Of a stretch of DNA of 8,527 nt, positions 1 through 6,150 are shown in pieces. The first letter of the stretch is position 1. The number at the start of each line of letters is the position of its first letter. The notes under the pieces were generated by a model. It had not been told where the DNA came from. It was given only the letters and a program-made list of their open reading frames with translations, and made no database searches. Position numbers and translations under genes: made by a program. The stretch spans positions 1 to 8,527 of the forward strand of contig DFDW01000040.1 in the NCBI GenBank assembly GCA_002369315.1, written 5' to 3'. Source of the DNA: Ruminococcaceae bacterium UBA3818 (GTDB lineage: Bacteria; Bacillota; Clostridia; Oscillospirales; Ruminococcaceae).

Positions 1-703
1 TCTTGTGGGTGGTGGTGGTGACCACGTCGGCGTAAGGCACCGGAGACTGGTGCAGCCCCGCCGCGACCAGACCGGCGATGTGGGCCATATCCACCATCAG
101 GTAAGCGCCGCAGGCGTCGGCCACTTCGCGGAATTTGGCAAAGTCGATAGAGCGGGCGTAGGCAGAAGCGCCTGCCACGATCAGTTTGGGTTTGTGTTCC
201 ATCGCCAGCCGCATCAGCTCATCGTAGTCGATGGTGCCGGTCTTGGCGTCTACGCCGTAGGGAACGAATTTGAAATAGGTGCCGGACATGTTTACCGGAG
301 AGCCGTGGGTCAGATGACCGCCGTGGGCCAGATTCATGCCCAGCACCGTGTCGCCGGGTTGGATAAGCGCGAAGTAAACCGCCATGTTGGCCTGCGCGCC
401 GGAATGAGGCTGCACGTTGGCATGCTCCGCGCCGAAGAGCTTTTTCGCCCGCTCAATGGCCAGCGTTTCCACCTTGTCCACGCACTGGCAGCCGCCATAG
501 TAGCGCTTGCCGGGATAACCCTCGGCGTATTTGTTGGTGAGAACCGATCCCATGGCCGCCATGACAGCCGGCGAGACCAGATTCTCAGAGGCGATCAGTT
601 CAATATTTCTTCTTTGGCGGGCCAGCTCTTCCTGCATGGCACTGCCCAATTCCGGGTCATATTTGGACACAAAGCCAATGGTGTCCAGCATATCTGCATA
701 CAT
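1..703 (-). CDS. glyA: Serine hydroxymethyltransferase, N-terminal 234 residues (cut by the left window edge)
   Basis: GlyA is a cytosolic PLP enzyme that interconverts serine plus tetrahydrofolate with glycine plus 5,10-methylene-tetrahydrofolate, the main one-carbon source. Reading leftward from ATG at 703-701, the protein begins MYADMLDTIGF. It then shows the family signatures in order: IELIASEN (substrate end), NKYAEGYPGKRYYGG, VQPHSGAQAN (PLP-phosphate region), LAHGGHLTHG, the PLP-ring aspartate in LMVDMAHIAGLVAAGLH, and finally ADVVTTTTHK. That last Lys, residue 234, is the Schiff-base lysine by family knowledge, and it is the last full codon in the window. The rest of the protein (about 180 residues in usual ~415-residue GlyA) lies outside. 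The start is supported by an AAAGGA ribosome binding site about 8 nt upstream and by family alignment. The gene has its own promoter at 777-805 and is divergent from the sigma-factor fragment. The identification is essentially certain; only the 3' end is unseen. Confidence 0.97.
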   Translation of the reverse strand, partial: MYADMLDTIGFVSKYDPELGSAMQEELARQRRNIELIASENLVSPAVMAAMGSVLTNKYAEGYPGKRYYGGCQCVDKVETLAIERAKKLFGAEHANVQPHSGAQANMAVYFALIQPGDTVLGMNLAHGGHLTHGSPVNMSGTYFKFVPYGVDAKTGTIDYDELMRLAMEHKPKLIVAGASAYARSIDFAKFREVADACGAYLMVDMAHIAGLVAAGLHQSPVPYADVVTTTTHK

Positions 704-776
704 GGAAATCGTCCTTTCTTTGGAAAACCGCCGCGGAAATGATACGCTTTTCCGTAGTTGGTTTTTATTTTCTTTT

Positions 777-805
777 ATTATACTGACACAAACAAAGAAA
801 ATCAA
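777..805 (-). promoter_or_regulatory. Sigma-A-type promoter of glyA
   Basis: On the minus strand a perfect -10 TATAAT (777-782) is preceded by a 17-bp spacer and a -35 TTGATT (800-805, four of six consensus bases). Transcription would start near 770, leaving a leader of about 65 nt before the glyA ATG. I see no riboswitch or T-box in so short a leader. The surrounding DNA is AT-rich, unlike the flanking genes. Predicted from sequence only. Confidence 0.75.
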
Positions 806-813
806 TTCTTTGT
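792..813. promoter_or_regulatory. Operator-like dyad over the glyA -35 element
   Basis: ACAAAGAA (792-799) and TTCTTTGT (806-813) form a perfect 8-bp inverted repeat. The 6-bp spacer (800-805) is exactly the -35 hexamer of the glyA promoter. It lies upstream of the predicted glyA start site, so it would not be transcribed from that promoter; a DNA-binding site for a dimeric repressor or activator fits better than an RNA hairpin. The plus-strand -10-like TATACT (820-825) of the divergent gene is only 7 bp away, so one protein could affect both directions. No regulator can be named. Confidence 0.45.
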
Positions 814-819
814 CTATTT

Positions 820-825
820 TATACT
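820..825 (+). promoter_or_regulatory. Possible -10 element for the sigma-factor fragment
   Basis: TATACT at 820-825 matches five of six bases of the sigma-A -10 consensus and lies 94 bp before the ATG at 920. I find no good -35 at 16-18 bp spacing (797-802 reads GAAAAT), so this is a weak call. An ECF promoter recognised by the gene's own product would look different and was not identified. Confidence 0.25.
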
Positions 826-919
826 GGAATCAAGCAAAAAGAAGCCGATATCAAAATTTTTATTCCAGCACGTAGCGTTTTGGAGCCTTGGCGGATGTTA
901 AAGGTAGAGGAGGGAGAAT

Positions 920-1207
920 ATGCGGCAGGAGCAATCATTGCGTACGAATGATGGTGCTGAAGATGTGATCCGGCAATATGCTGCCATGGTGTACCGGCTG
1001 GCGTTTGCCCGGTCCGGGACAAAAGACGATGCGGACGAGATCTTTCAAGAGGTGTTTTTCCGTTATCTGAAAAACCAGCCGGTATTTGAAAGTGAAGAAC
1101 ACTGCAAAGCATGGCTGATTCGGGTTACGATCAACTGTTCCAGAAAGCTGTGGAGCAGCGGCTGGCGCGTTACGTTTTCGCCCGAAAGCCCGCAGTCAAA
1201 GGATTGA
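920..1207 (+). CDS. ECF-like RNA polymerase sigma factor fragment: region 2 only, region 4 missing (probable decayed gene)
   Basis: The 95-residue product resembles the N-terminal half of an extracytoplasmic-function sigma-70 family factor. Residues 14-80 carry sigma region 2: VIRQYAAMVYRLAFARSG (2.1), then DDADEIFQEVFFRYLKN (the DAEDxxQEVF-like core-binding helix, 2.2), then HCKAWLIRVTINCSRKLW (2.3-2.4, promoter melting and -10 recognition). Family members are usually about 160-190 residues, with a linker and a helix-turn-helix region 4 for the -35. Here the frame ends right after the region 2 helix with an unrelated-looking tail, VTFSPESPQSKD. No region 4 sequence follows in any frame before the terminator at 1216. 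The start is well supported: GGAGGGAG lies about 8 nt before ATG. I therefore see an intact 5' end and a lost 3' end. It could still make a small core-binding peptide, but that is speculation. No anti-sigma gene is adjacent. Confidence 0.7.
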   Translation: MRQEQSLRTNDGAEDVIRQYAAMVYRLAFARSGTKDDADEIFQEVFFRYLKNQPVFESEEHCKAWLIRVTINCSRKLWSSGWRVTFSPESPQSKD

Positions 1208-1215
1208 TAAAACGA

Positions 1216-1247
1216 AAAAGGCAGGGAAACTCCCTGCCTTTTGTTTT
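1216..1247. terminator. Bidirectional intrinsic terminator between the sigma fragment and hemW
   Basis: The stem GGCAGGGA (1220-1227) / TCCCTGCC (1231-1238) has a 3-nt loop. It is extended by AAAA (1216-1219) / TTTT (1239-1242). T-rich tracts follow on both strands: TTTTGTTTTT on plus and TTTTTCGTTTT on minus. It serves the convergent genes on both sides. The hemW stop codon touches its right end. Confidence 0.88.
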
Positions 1248-2383
1248 TATAAAATCCGCGCCAGAATGGAATTGGAAAGCAAAAATCCCTTTGGCGTAAA
1301 AAAAAGCCGCCCGTTTTCTTCTTTCATGTACCCGGCGCCGATCATGGGGCGGGATTTTTGCCAAAGGCCGTCCCAGTCGTAATCCGGATAAGCGGCGGCC
1401 GCCTCTTTGCGGTCGATGCCCTGACAAAGGCGCAGTCCCAGCAGGGCATATTCCTGTGGATCTCCGCCGGGTCCGTCGCCGCAGATCAGCGACAGCGGAT
1501 TTTCCGCCGCCAGAAACCCGCCCAGATCCCGCGGGAAGAAAAATCTCCGGCCCTCCATCAGGCTGTGGGCGGCTGGTCCGAGACCCAGATATTCCGCGCC
1601 CAGCCAGTATTTACAGTTGTGGCGGCTGTGAAATCCCGGTTTGGCAAAGTTGGAGATTTCATATTGGCAAAATCCGTGCCGCGCCAAAGCTTCCACCGCC
1701 TGCAAATAGCGTTCGGCCTGCTCGTCCGGGTCGGGACAGCGGGCCGCCACCCCGTTTCGGTCAAAGGGGGTGCCCTCTTCGATTTTGAGCAGATAAGCCG
1801 AGATGTGCGTGATACCGGTTTCGGCGCAGAATCCGATGGACTTTTCCACCGATTGCGCCGTTTGTTGTGGAATACCCAGCATCAAATCCAGCGAGATGTT
1901 GGAAAATCCCGCCGCCTGCGCATGGGCCACTGCCAGCGCCGCCTCCTTTGCCGTATGCCTTCTGCCGAGAATTTTCAGCTCTTCTTCGTCGGCAGACTGC
2001 ATGCCGAAAGACAGTCGGTTGACCCCGGCGGCGAACAGATCCCGCAGCGTTTCTTCCAGTGTAGAAGCAGGGTTTGCCTCCAGCGTGATTTCGGCGTTTT
2101 GTAATCCGAAATGCCGCCGCGCCGTACTGACAATCCGCTCAATGCGCCGCGCGCCCAGCAAAATGGGAGTGCCGCCGCCAAAATACAATGTATCTGCCGG
2201 GCGCTGCCAGCGCTCGGCAGAAGCTGCTAGCGCCCGGCAGATTTGTTCGGTATAAGCGTCCATAAGGCTTTCTTCGGCCTTGACCGAGTAAAAGTTGCAG
2301 TAGGGGCACTTGGCGGCGCAGAACGGCACATGAATGTAGATGCCAGGATTGGTCTCCCGGATCAGGGTTTCATACCGGCTCAT
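1247..2383 (-). CDS. hemW: HemW, radical SAM heme chaperone (HemN-like; often misannotated as coproporphyrinogen III oxidase)
   Basis: The 378-residue protein begins NPGIYIHVPFC, followed by the radical SAM motif C22-x3-C26-x2-C29. The residue after the third Cys region is NF rather than the extra Cys of true HemN, which points to HemW. The SAM-binding GGGTP is at 69-73, the LEANP strand near 101-105, and LDLMLGIPQQT at 165-175. The HNxxYW motif at residues 255-260 (HNCKYW) is the heme-binding signature of HemW proteins. The C-terminal domain ends GFLLSNSILARIL, and length is normal for the family. By family knowledge it binds heme and a [4Fe-4S] cluster and delivers heme to acceptor proteins. 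Its ATG overlaps the TGA of the methyltransferase (ATGA, 2380-2383), with GAGGG 7 nt upstream, so translation is probably coupled. In many Firmicutes hemW is followed by hrcA-grpE-dnaK; here the unit ends with a terminator. Confidence 0.95.
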   Translation of the reverse strand: MSRYETLIRETNPGIYIHVPFCAAKCPYCNFYSVKAEESLMDAYTEQICRALAASAERWQRPADTLYFGGGTPILLGARRIERIVSTARRHFGLQNAEITLEANPASTLEETLRDLFAAGVNRLSFGMQSADEEELKILGRRHTAKEAALAVAHAQAAGFSNISLDLMLGIPQQTAQSVEKSIGFCAETGITHISAYLLKIEEGTPFDRNGVAARCPDPDEQAERYLQAVEALARHGFCQYEISNFAKPGFHSRHNCKYWLGAEYLGLGPAAHSLMEGRRFFFPRDLGGFLAAENPLSLICGDGPGGDPQEYALLGLRLCQGIDRKEAAAAYPDYDWDGLWQKSRPMIGAGYMKEENGRLFFTPKGFLLSNSILARIL

Positions 2384-3153
2384 TTGACCGCCCTCGTGGC
2401 AAAGTATTTGGCCGAATATTGGCAGATCAGATCGTCATCCACATCCTCATAAAAGCCGGTGATGGCAAATCCTGCCGCCGTCTGCCCGCCGATGAGCGAT
2501 TCCAGCGTGTGACTGTACTGGATGGTTTCTTTATTTTGCAGTACCCGCGAAACCTCTTCCGGACTCAGCTCATCCAGCGAGCAGAAAGGCAGGTGGTTGG
2601 ATACGGTGAAGCGGTTTTGATCCCAGTCCGGCCCGTTGAAGATGTAAACAAACGGATTGGTGGCGCCGAACAGAAAGCTGCCGCCTTTTCGGAGCACCCG
2701 GTAGGCTTCGTCAAAAACCGGCTGAACTTCCGGCACATAGGTCACCGATACCGGGCAGAACACCAAATCGAACGCGCTGTCGGCAAAGGCGGACAGGTCC
2801 CGCATGTCTCCCCGGACAATCTTCAAAGGCAGATTTTCCCGCTGGGACACCAAACGGTCCTGGGTCAGCTGGGCCAGGGAGTTGTCAAACACAGTGACAT
2901 CCGCCCCGGCTGCCGCCAGAATCGGAGCCTGCTGGCCGCCGCCGCTGGCAAGGCAGAGGATTTTTAATCCGGCAAGCTCTTCGGGAAACCACTCCCGCGG
3001 CACCGGCTTTTTGGCGGTAAGCAGGATGGAAAAAAGCCCTGCCCGTGCCGCTTCGATTTCCTCATGGGATACCGGCACCGTCCATTGCCAGGCATTTTTT
3101 ACATGCAGGTCCCACGCTTCGGCATTGTGGGAGATCACATCGACAGTACTCAT
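2380..3153 (-). CDS. Class I SAM-dependent methyltransferase, substrate unknown
   Basis: The start is ATG at 3153-3151 because AAGGAGGG (3163-3170) sits 9 nt upstream. The open frame continues further upstream, but that stretch translates the GC-rich terminator and the end of lepA. The 257-residue protein has an N-terminal part with WTVPVSHEEIEAARAG (24-39) and a conserved KPVPREWFPEEL (49-60). The Rossmann glycine loop ILCLASGGGQQ (65-75) is SAM motif I. The acidic end of strand 2 is VTVFDNS (D90). RGDMRDL (114-120) is the motif around the SAM adenine, then FDLVFCPVS (128-136) and YRVLRKGGSFLFG (151-163). This combination is typical of a widespread, poorly characterised methyltransferase family often labelled only 'class I SAM-dependent methyltransferase'. 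No membrane segment is seen. It lies between lepA and hemW, overlapping hemW by 4 bp, so it is probably co-transcribed. A link to translation or tetrapyrrole metabolism is only suggested by position. Confidence 0.92.
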   Translation of the reverse strand: MSTVDVISHNAEAWDLHVKNAWQWTVPVSHEEIEAARAGLFSILLTAKKPVPREWFPEELAGLKILCLASGGGQQAPILAAAGADVTVFDNSLAQLTQDRLVSQRENLPLKIVRGDMRDLSAFADSAFDLVFCPVSVTYVPEVQPVFDEAYRVLRKGGSFLFGATNPFVYIFNGPDWDQNRFTVSNHLPFCSLDELSPEEVSRVLQNKETIQYSHTLESLIGGQTAAGFAITGFYEDVDDDLICQYSAKYFATRAVK

Positions 3154-3182
3154 AAAAACAAACCCTCCTTCACAGGAATACC

Positions 3183-3200
3183 CCCGGCCGCGAAGCCGGG
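3183..3200 (-). other. Small GC hairpin upstream of the methyltransferase ribosome binding site
   Basis: CCCGGC (3183-3188) and GCCGGG (3195-3200) can pair around a 6-nt loop. On the minus strand no T-run follows, so it is not itself a terminator. It lies about 13 nt before the AAGGAGGG of the methyltransferase, where it could protect the 5' end of a processed mRNA or tune translation. Its role is inferred from position only. Confidence 0.3.
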
Positions 3201-3201
3201 C

Positions 3202-3235
3202 GAAAACAAAGGGCCGCGGAGATGCGCCGCGGCCC
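3202..3235 (-). terminator. Intrinsic terminator or attenuator after lepA
   Basis: The 9-bp perfect stem GGGCCGCGG (3211-3219) / CCGCGGCCC (3227-3235) has a 7-nt loop. On the minus strand it is followed by TTTGTTTTC (3210-3202). It lies about 17 nt after the lepA stop. I see no promoter between it and the methyltransferase start, so it is more likely a partial terminator that lowers expression of the methyltransferase and hemW than an absolute end of transcription. Confidence 0.7.
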
Positions 3236-3251
3236 GGGGGAATCGAAAAAA

Positions 3252-5066
3252 CTAATCCAGCTTGAGTACCGACATAAAGGCTTCCTGCGGCACCTCCACC
3301 GAGCCCAGCTGGCGCATGCGCTTCTTGCCCTCTTTCTGCTTTTCCAAAAGCTTCTTTTTCCGGGTGATGTCGCCGCCGTAGCACTTGGCCAAAACGTCTT
3401 TTCTCATGGCCTTGACCGTTTCCCGGGCAATGACCTTGCCGCCCACCGCCGCTTGAATCGGCACCTCGAACAGCTGGCGCGGAATGTGTTCCTTGAGGTT
3501 CTCGGCCATCTTGCGGGCGCGGGTATAGGCCTTGTCCGCATGGACGATGAAGCTTAAAGCGTCCACCATCTCGCCGTTGAGCAGAATATCCAGCTTGACC
3601 AGTTTGGAGGGCTGGTAGCCATCCAGCTCATAGTCATAAGAGGCGTAGCCCTTGGTGCGGGATTTGAGCGCGTCGAAAAAGTCGTAGACGATTTCGTTTA
3701 AGGGCAGGTCGTAATGCAGTTCCACCCGGTCGGTGTCCAGATACTTGGTGTCTTTGTAAACGCCGCGCCGCTCCTGGCACAGCTCCATAATGGAGCCGAT
3801 GTACTGGGCCGGCGTGAAAATGCTGGCCTTGACATGGGGCTCCTCCGCCGAAGCGATCAGGGACGGGTCCGGGTAGTTGGTAGGGTTGTCGATGGTGACG
3901 ACAGAACCGTCGGTCAAATGGATTTTGTAGATAACGCTGGGGGCGGTGGTAACGAGATCGAGGTTAAATTCCCGCTCCAGCCGCTCCTGGATAATTTCCA
4001 TGTGCAAAAGCCCCAGAAAACCGCAGCGGAAGCCAAAGCCCAGCGCGATGGAAGTTTCCGGCTCAAAGGAAAGCGATGCGTCGTTCAGCTGTAATTTTTC
4101 CAAGGCATCCCGCAAATCGGGATAGCGGGCGCCGTCTGCCGGGTAGATACCGCAGAATACCATCGGCACCGCTTTGCGATAGCCGGGCAGCGGTTCGTCG
4201 CAGGGGCGGTCGCGCAAGGTCACCGTGTCGCCTACGGTAGTATCTTGTACGTTTTTGATGCTGGCGGTGAGGTATCCCACCTGGCCGGCTTTCAGCTCGC
4301 CGCAGGGGTTGAGGGTTGTGGCGCCCATAGTGCCAACCTCTACCACCGAGAATTCGGCGCCGGTGGCCATCATGCGGATCGCGTCGCCGGTGCGAAGGGT
4401 TCCCTCTTTTACGCGAATGTAGACGATTACACCTTTGTAACTGTCATAGTAAGAGTCAAAAATCAGCGCTTTGAGCGGCGCGCCCGGGTCCCCGGAGGGG
4501 GCGGGAATATCGGTGACCACCCGTTCCAGGACCTCTTCAATATTGATGCCGTTTTTGGCCGAGATGCGCGGCGCGTCCAGACAGGGGATGCCGATAACAT
4601 CCTCCACCTCATGGGCGACCCGCTCTGGGTCGGCGGCGGGCAGGTCAATTTTGTTGATGACCGGTACGACTTCCAGGTCATGCTCAATGGCAAGGTAGGT
4701 GTTGGCCAAGGTCTGGGCTTCAATGCCCTGGGAGGCATCCACCACCAGCAGCGCCCCCTCGCAGGCCGCCAGAGAGCGGGAGACCTCATAGTTAAAGTCC
4801 ACATGTCCGGGGGTGTCGATCAGGTTAAAATCGTACACCTGCCCGTCCTTTGCGGTATATTGCAGCCGGACAGCCCGGGCTTTGATGGTAATGCCCCGTT
4901 CCCGTTCGATGTCCATGTTGTCCAAAAGCTGTTCTTCCATGTCCCGCTTGGCCACGGTACTGGTCAGCTCCAGAATCCGGTCAGCCAAGGTGGATTTTCC
5001 ATGGTCGATGTGGGCAATGATGCAAAAATTGCGGGTATGCTCCAAAATAGGGTCGATCTGCGCCAA
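3252..5066 (-). CDS. lepA: Elongation factor 4 (LepA), ribosome-associated translational GTPase
   Basis: LepA is a conserved EF-G-like GTPase acting on the ribosome in the cytosol (back-translocation or initiation/assembly roles have been proposed). From the chosen start the 604-residue protein shows G1 AHIDHGKST (18-26), G2 RERGITI, G3 DTPGHVDF, G4 NKID and G5 SAK. The EF-G-like domains II-V follow, then the LepA-specific C-terminal domain with LAKCYGGDITRKKKLLEKQK and the ending GSVEVPQEAFMSVLKLD. I chose TTG at 5066-5064. AGAGGTGA (5072-5079) sits 5 nt upstream, the resulting N-terminus MAQIDPILEHTRNF fits family length, and the predicted mRNA starts near 5109. An in-frame GTG at 5093-5091 would add 9 residues (613 in total) but has no Shine-Dalgarno sequence and only about 16 nt of leader. 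The gene is divergent from the HelD-like gene and is first of the lepA-methyltransferase-hemW cluster. Confidence 0.97.
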   Translation of the reverse strand: MAQIDPILEHTRNFCIIAHIDHGKSTLADRILELTSTVAKRDMEEQLLDNMDIERERGITIKARAVRLQYTAKDGQVYDFNLIDTPGHVDFNYEVSRSLAACEGALLVVDASQGIEAQTLANTYLAIEHDLEVVPVINKIDLPAADPERVAHEVEDVIGIPCLDAPRISAKNGINIEEVLERVVTDIPAPSGDPGAPLKALIFDSYYDSYKGVIVYIRVKEGTLRTGDAIRMMATGAEFSVVEVGTMGATTLNPCGELKAGQVGYLTASIKNVQDTTVGDTVTLRDRPCDEPLPGYRKAVPMVFCGIYPADGARYPDLRDALEKLQLNDASLSFEPETSIALGFGFRCGFLGLLHMEIIQERLEREFNLDLVTTAPSVIYKIHLTDGSVVTIDNPTNYPDPSLIASAEEPHVKASIFTPAQYIGSIMELCQERRGVYKDTKYLDTDRVELHYDLPLNEIVYDFFDALKSRTKGYASYDYELDGYQPSKLVKLDILLNGEMVDALSFIVHADKAYTRARKMAENLKEHIPRQLFEVPIQAAVGGKVIARETVKAMRKDVLAKCYGGDITRKKKLLEKQKEGKKRMRQLGSVEVPQEAFMSVLKLD

Positions 5067-5115
5067 ACTGTTCACCTCTGTATTCTCTTTCACAAATCAA
5101 CGGATAATCAAAATC

Positions 5116-5144
5116 AGTATAGCATATTTGTCCGCCGGGTACAA
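5116..5144 (-). promoter_or_regulatory. Extended -10 promoter of lepA
   Basis: On the minus strand TTGTAC (-35, 5139-5144) is followed after 17 bp by TATACT (-10, 5116-5121), preceded by TGC, an extended -10 motif (TGnTATACT). The -35 is weak (three of six bases), which the extended -10 would compensate. The start would be near 5109, which favours the TTG start codon of lepA over the upstream GTG. Confidence 0.72.
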
Positions 5145-5186
5145 CGAAAAATCGCGGGATCCCTTATCATATTTTGCCCTTTGTGC

Positions 5187-5214
5187 TTGCTTTTTTGTGC
5201 TGGTCTGCTATAAT
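5187..5214 (+). promoter_or_regulatory. Extended -10 promoter of the HelD-like gene
   Basis: TTGCTT (5187-5192) and a perfect TATAAT (5209-5214) are 16 bp apart. TGC directly before the -10 forms TGnTATAAT. The start would be near 5221, followed by an AAAGGAG ribosome binding site (5235-5241) 6 nt before ATG 5248. It is back-to-back with the lepA promoter. These are strong, intact expression signals in front of a truncated gene. Confidence 0.75.
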
Positions 5215-5247
5215 GGGTTATTCACCGCGGCTGGAAAGGAGTGAAGT

Positions 5248-6078
5248 ATGAATGCGATTTTTCAAGAAGAGTCGGCCAGGCTTTCCTGGACGAAAGAACA
5301 GTATCAGCAGGCTGCCGAGGATGAGCGCCTGATGCTGGGCGCCCTGCCGAGGCTGTATCCAAACGATCCAAACCTTTTAAACGAACTGCTGCTGCATACC
5401 CACAACCGGATCGTGCGGCTGGAGCAGAGCCGACTCAAACCTTACTTTGCCCGCATCGACTTTACCGATGGCACGTCCGGCCAGACCGACCGGTGTTATA
5501 TCGGAAAGATCGGCGTGTCCGATCAGGACGGCCAGATCATCACAGTGGACTGGCGAGCCCCGGTCGCTACCTTATACTATGACAGCAATTTGGGCAAAGC
5601 CTCTTACCAGGCGCCGGAGGGACAGATCAGCGGTACGCTTTCCCTCAAACGGCAGTATGAGATTGAAAAGGGAGAGCTGCTTTCCTATCACGATGTGGAC
5701 TCCGTATCCAACGATGAGCTGCTCAAGCCGTTTTTAAGTGCCGGCGCGGACAGCCGGCTCAAAAACATCGTCGCTTCCATCCAGGCCGAGCAGAACCGGA
5801 TCATCCGGGAGGACCTGCATAAAAACCTCATCGTGCAGGGGGCGGCGGGAAGCGGCAAAACCACGGTGGCGTTGCACCGCATCGCCTATCTGGTCTACCG
5901 CTGGCGGGACAGCATCCGCCCAAGCCAGTACATGGTCATCGGACCGAACCTGTTTTTTATCAGCTATATTTCGGCGGTGCTGCCGGATCTGGATGTAGAC
6001 AGCGTACCGCAGTTTACCTATGAAACGTTGGCGGCCCAGTATCTGGGAGAAAATTTTACCGTGCAAAACGCCCTGTGA
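5248..6078 (+). CDS. HelD/UvrD-like helicase, N-terminal 276 residues only (3'-truncated, probable decayed gene)
   Basis: The product matches the N-terminal part of the HelD branch of superfamily 1 helicases, motor proteins that in Firmicutes bind and recycle RNA polymerase. Visible parts are a charged helical N-terminus (1-65) and the HelD-specific region with KPYFARIDF (64-72), CYIGKIGVSDQDG (83-95) and TVDWRAPVATLYYDS (99-113). AEQNRIIR (180-187) corresponds to the Q-motif region, Walker A GAAGSGKT is at 198-205 followed by TVALHRIAYLVY, and motif Ia-like VIGPNLFFISYISAVLPDL is at 230-248. Full-length family members are roughly 650-780 residues. Here the frame stops at TVQNAL, so Walker B, domain 2 and all later helicase motifs are absent, and they are not found in another frame before the terminator at 6115. 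ATP hydrolysis as a motor is therefore not expected. Promoter and ribosome binding site are intact. The family call is strong; whether the fragment has a function is unknown. Confidence 0.85.
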   Translation: MNAIFQEESARLSWTKEQYQQAAEDERLMLGALPRLYPNDPNLLNELLLHTHNRIVRLEQSRLKPYFARIDFTDGTSGQTDRCYIGKIGVSDQDGQIITVDWRAPVATLYYDSNLGKASYQAPEGQISGTLSLKRQYEIEKGELLSYHDVDSVSNDELLKPFLSAGADSRLKNIVASIQAEQNRIIREDLHKNLIVQGAAGSGKTTVALHRIAYLVYRWRDSIRPSQYMVIGPNLFFISYISAVLPDLDVDSVPQFTYETLAAQYLGENFTVQNAL

Positions 6079-6114
6079 GCCGCTTCGCAGTCTGCTATAA
6101 ATTTTTCAATATGA

Positions 6115-6150
6115 AAAAAGACGGTGCTGCTTTTGCAGCACCGTCTTTTT
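6115..6150. terminator. Bidirectional intrinsic terminator between the HelD fragment and the hydrogenase gene
   Basis: GACGGTGCTGC (6120-6130) and GCAGCACCGTC (6135-6145) form a perfect 11-bp stem with a TTTT loop. It is extended by AAAAA (6115-6119) and TTTTT (6146-6150), giving a T-tract on each strand. It lies 37 nt after the HelD-fragment stop and 9 nt after the hydrogenase stop, and serves both convergent units. Confidence 0.93.

Noticed and set aside
5..742. Plus-strand open frame (245 codons) opposite glyA
   Set aside because: It is a His/Arg/Gly-rich translation with no motif, and the opposite strand encodes GlyA with all family signatures plus promoter and ribosome binding site.
1111..1299. 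Possible frameshifted continuation of the sigma factor in another frame (region 4)
   Set aside because: The alternative-frame translations after 1170 show no helix-turn-helix or region 4 signature and run straight into the terminator, so a simple frameshift does not explain the missing half.
3181..3240. GC-rich repeats as a possible mobile-element end or REP-type repeat
   Set aside because: The two hairpins are local, occur once in the window and fit a terminator with a T-tract after lepA. No flanking duplication or transposase is seen.
3154..3384. 77-residue N-terminal extension of the methyltransferase
   Set aside because: The extension translates the end of lepA in another frame and the GC-rich terminator hairpin. 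A strong ribosome binding site and family similarity place the start at 3153.
4245..5213. Plus-strand open frame (322 codons) opposite lepA
   Set aside because: It is antisense to a highly conserved GTPase. The translation resembles no protein family, and it runs through the lepA promoter. It is a shadow frame.
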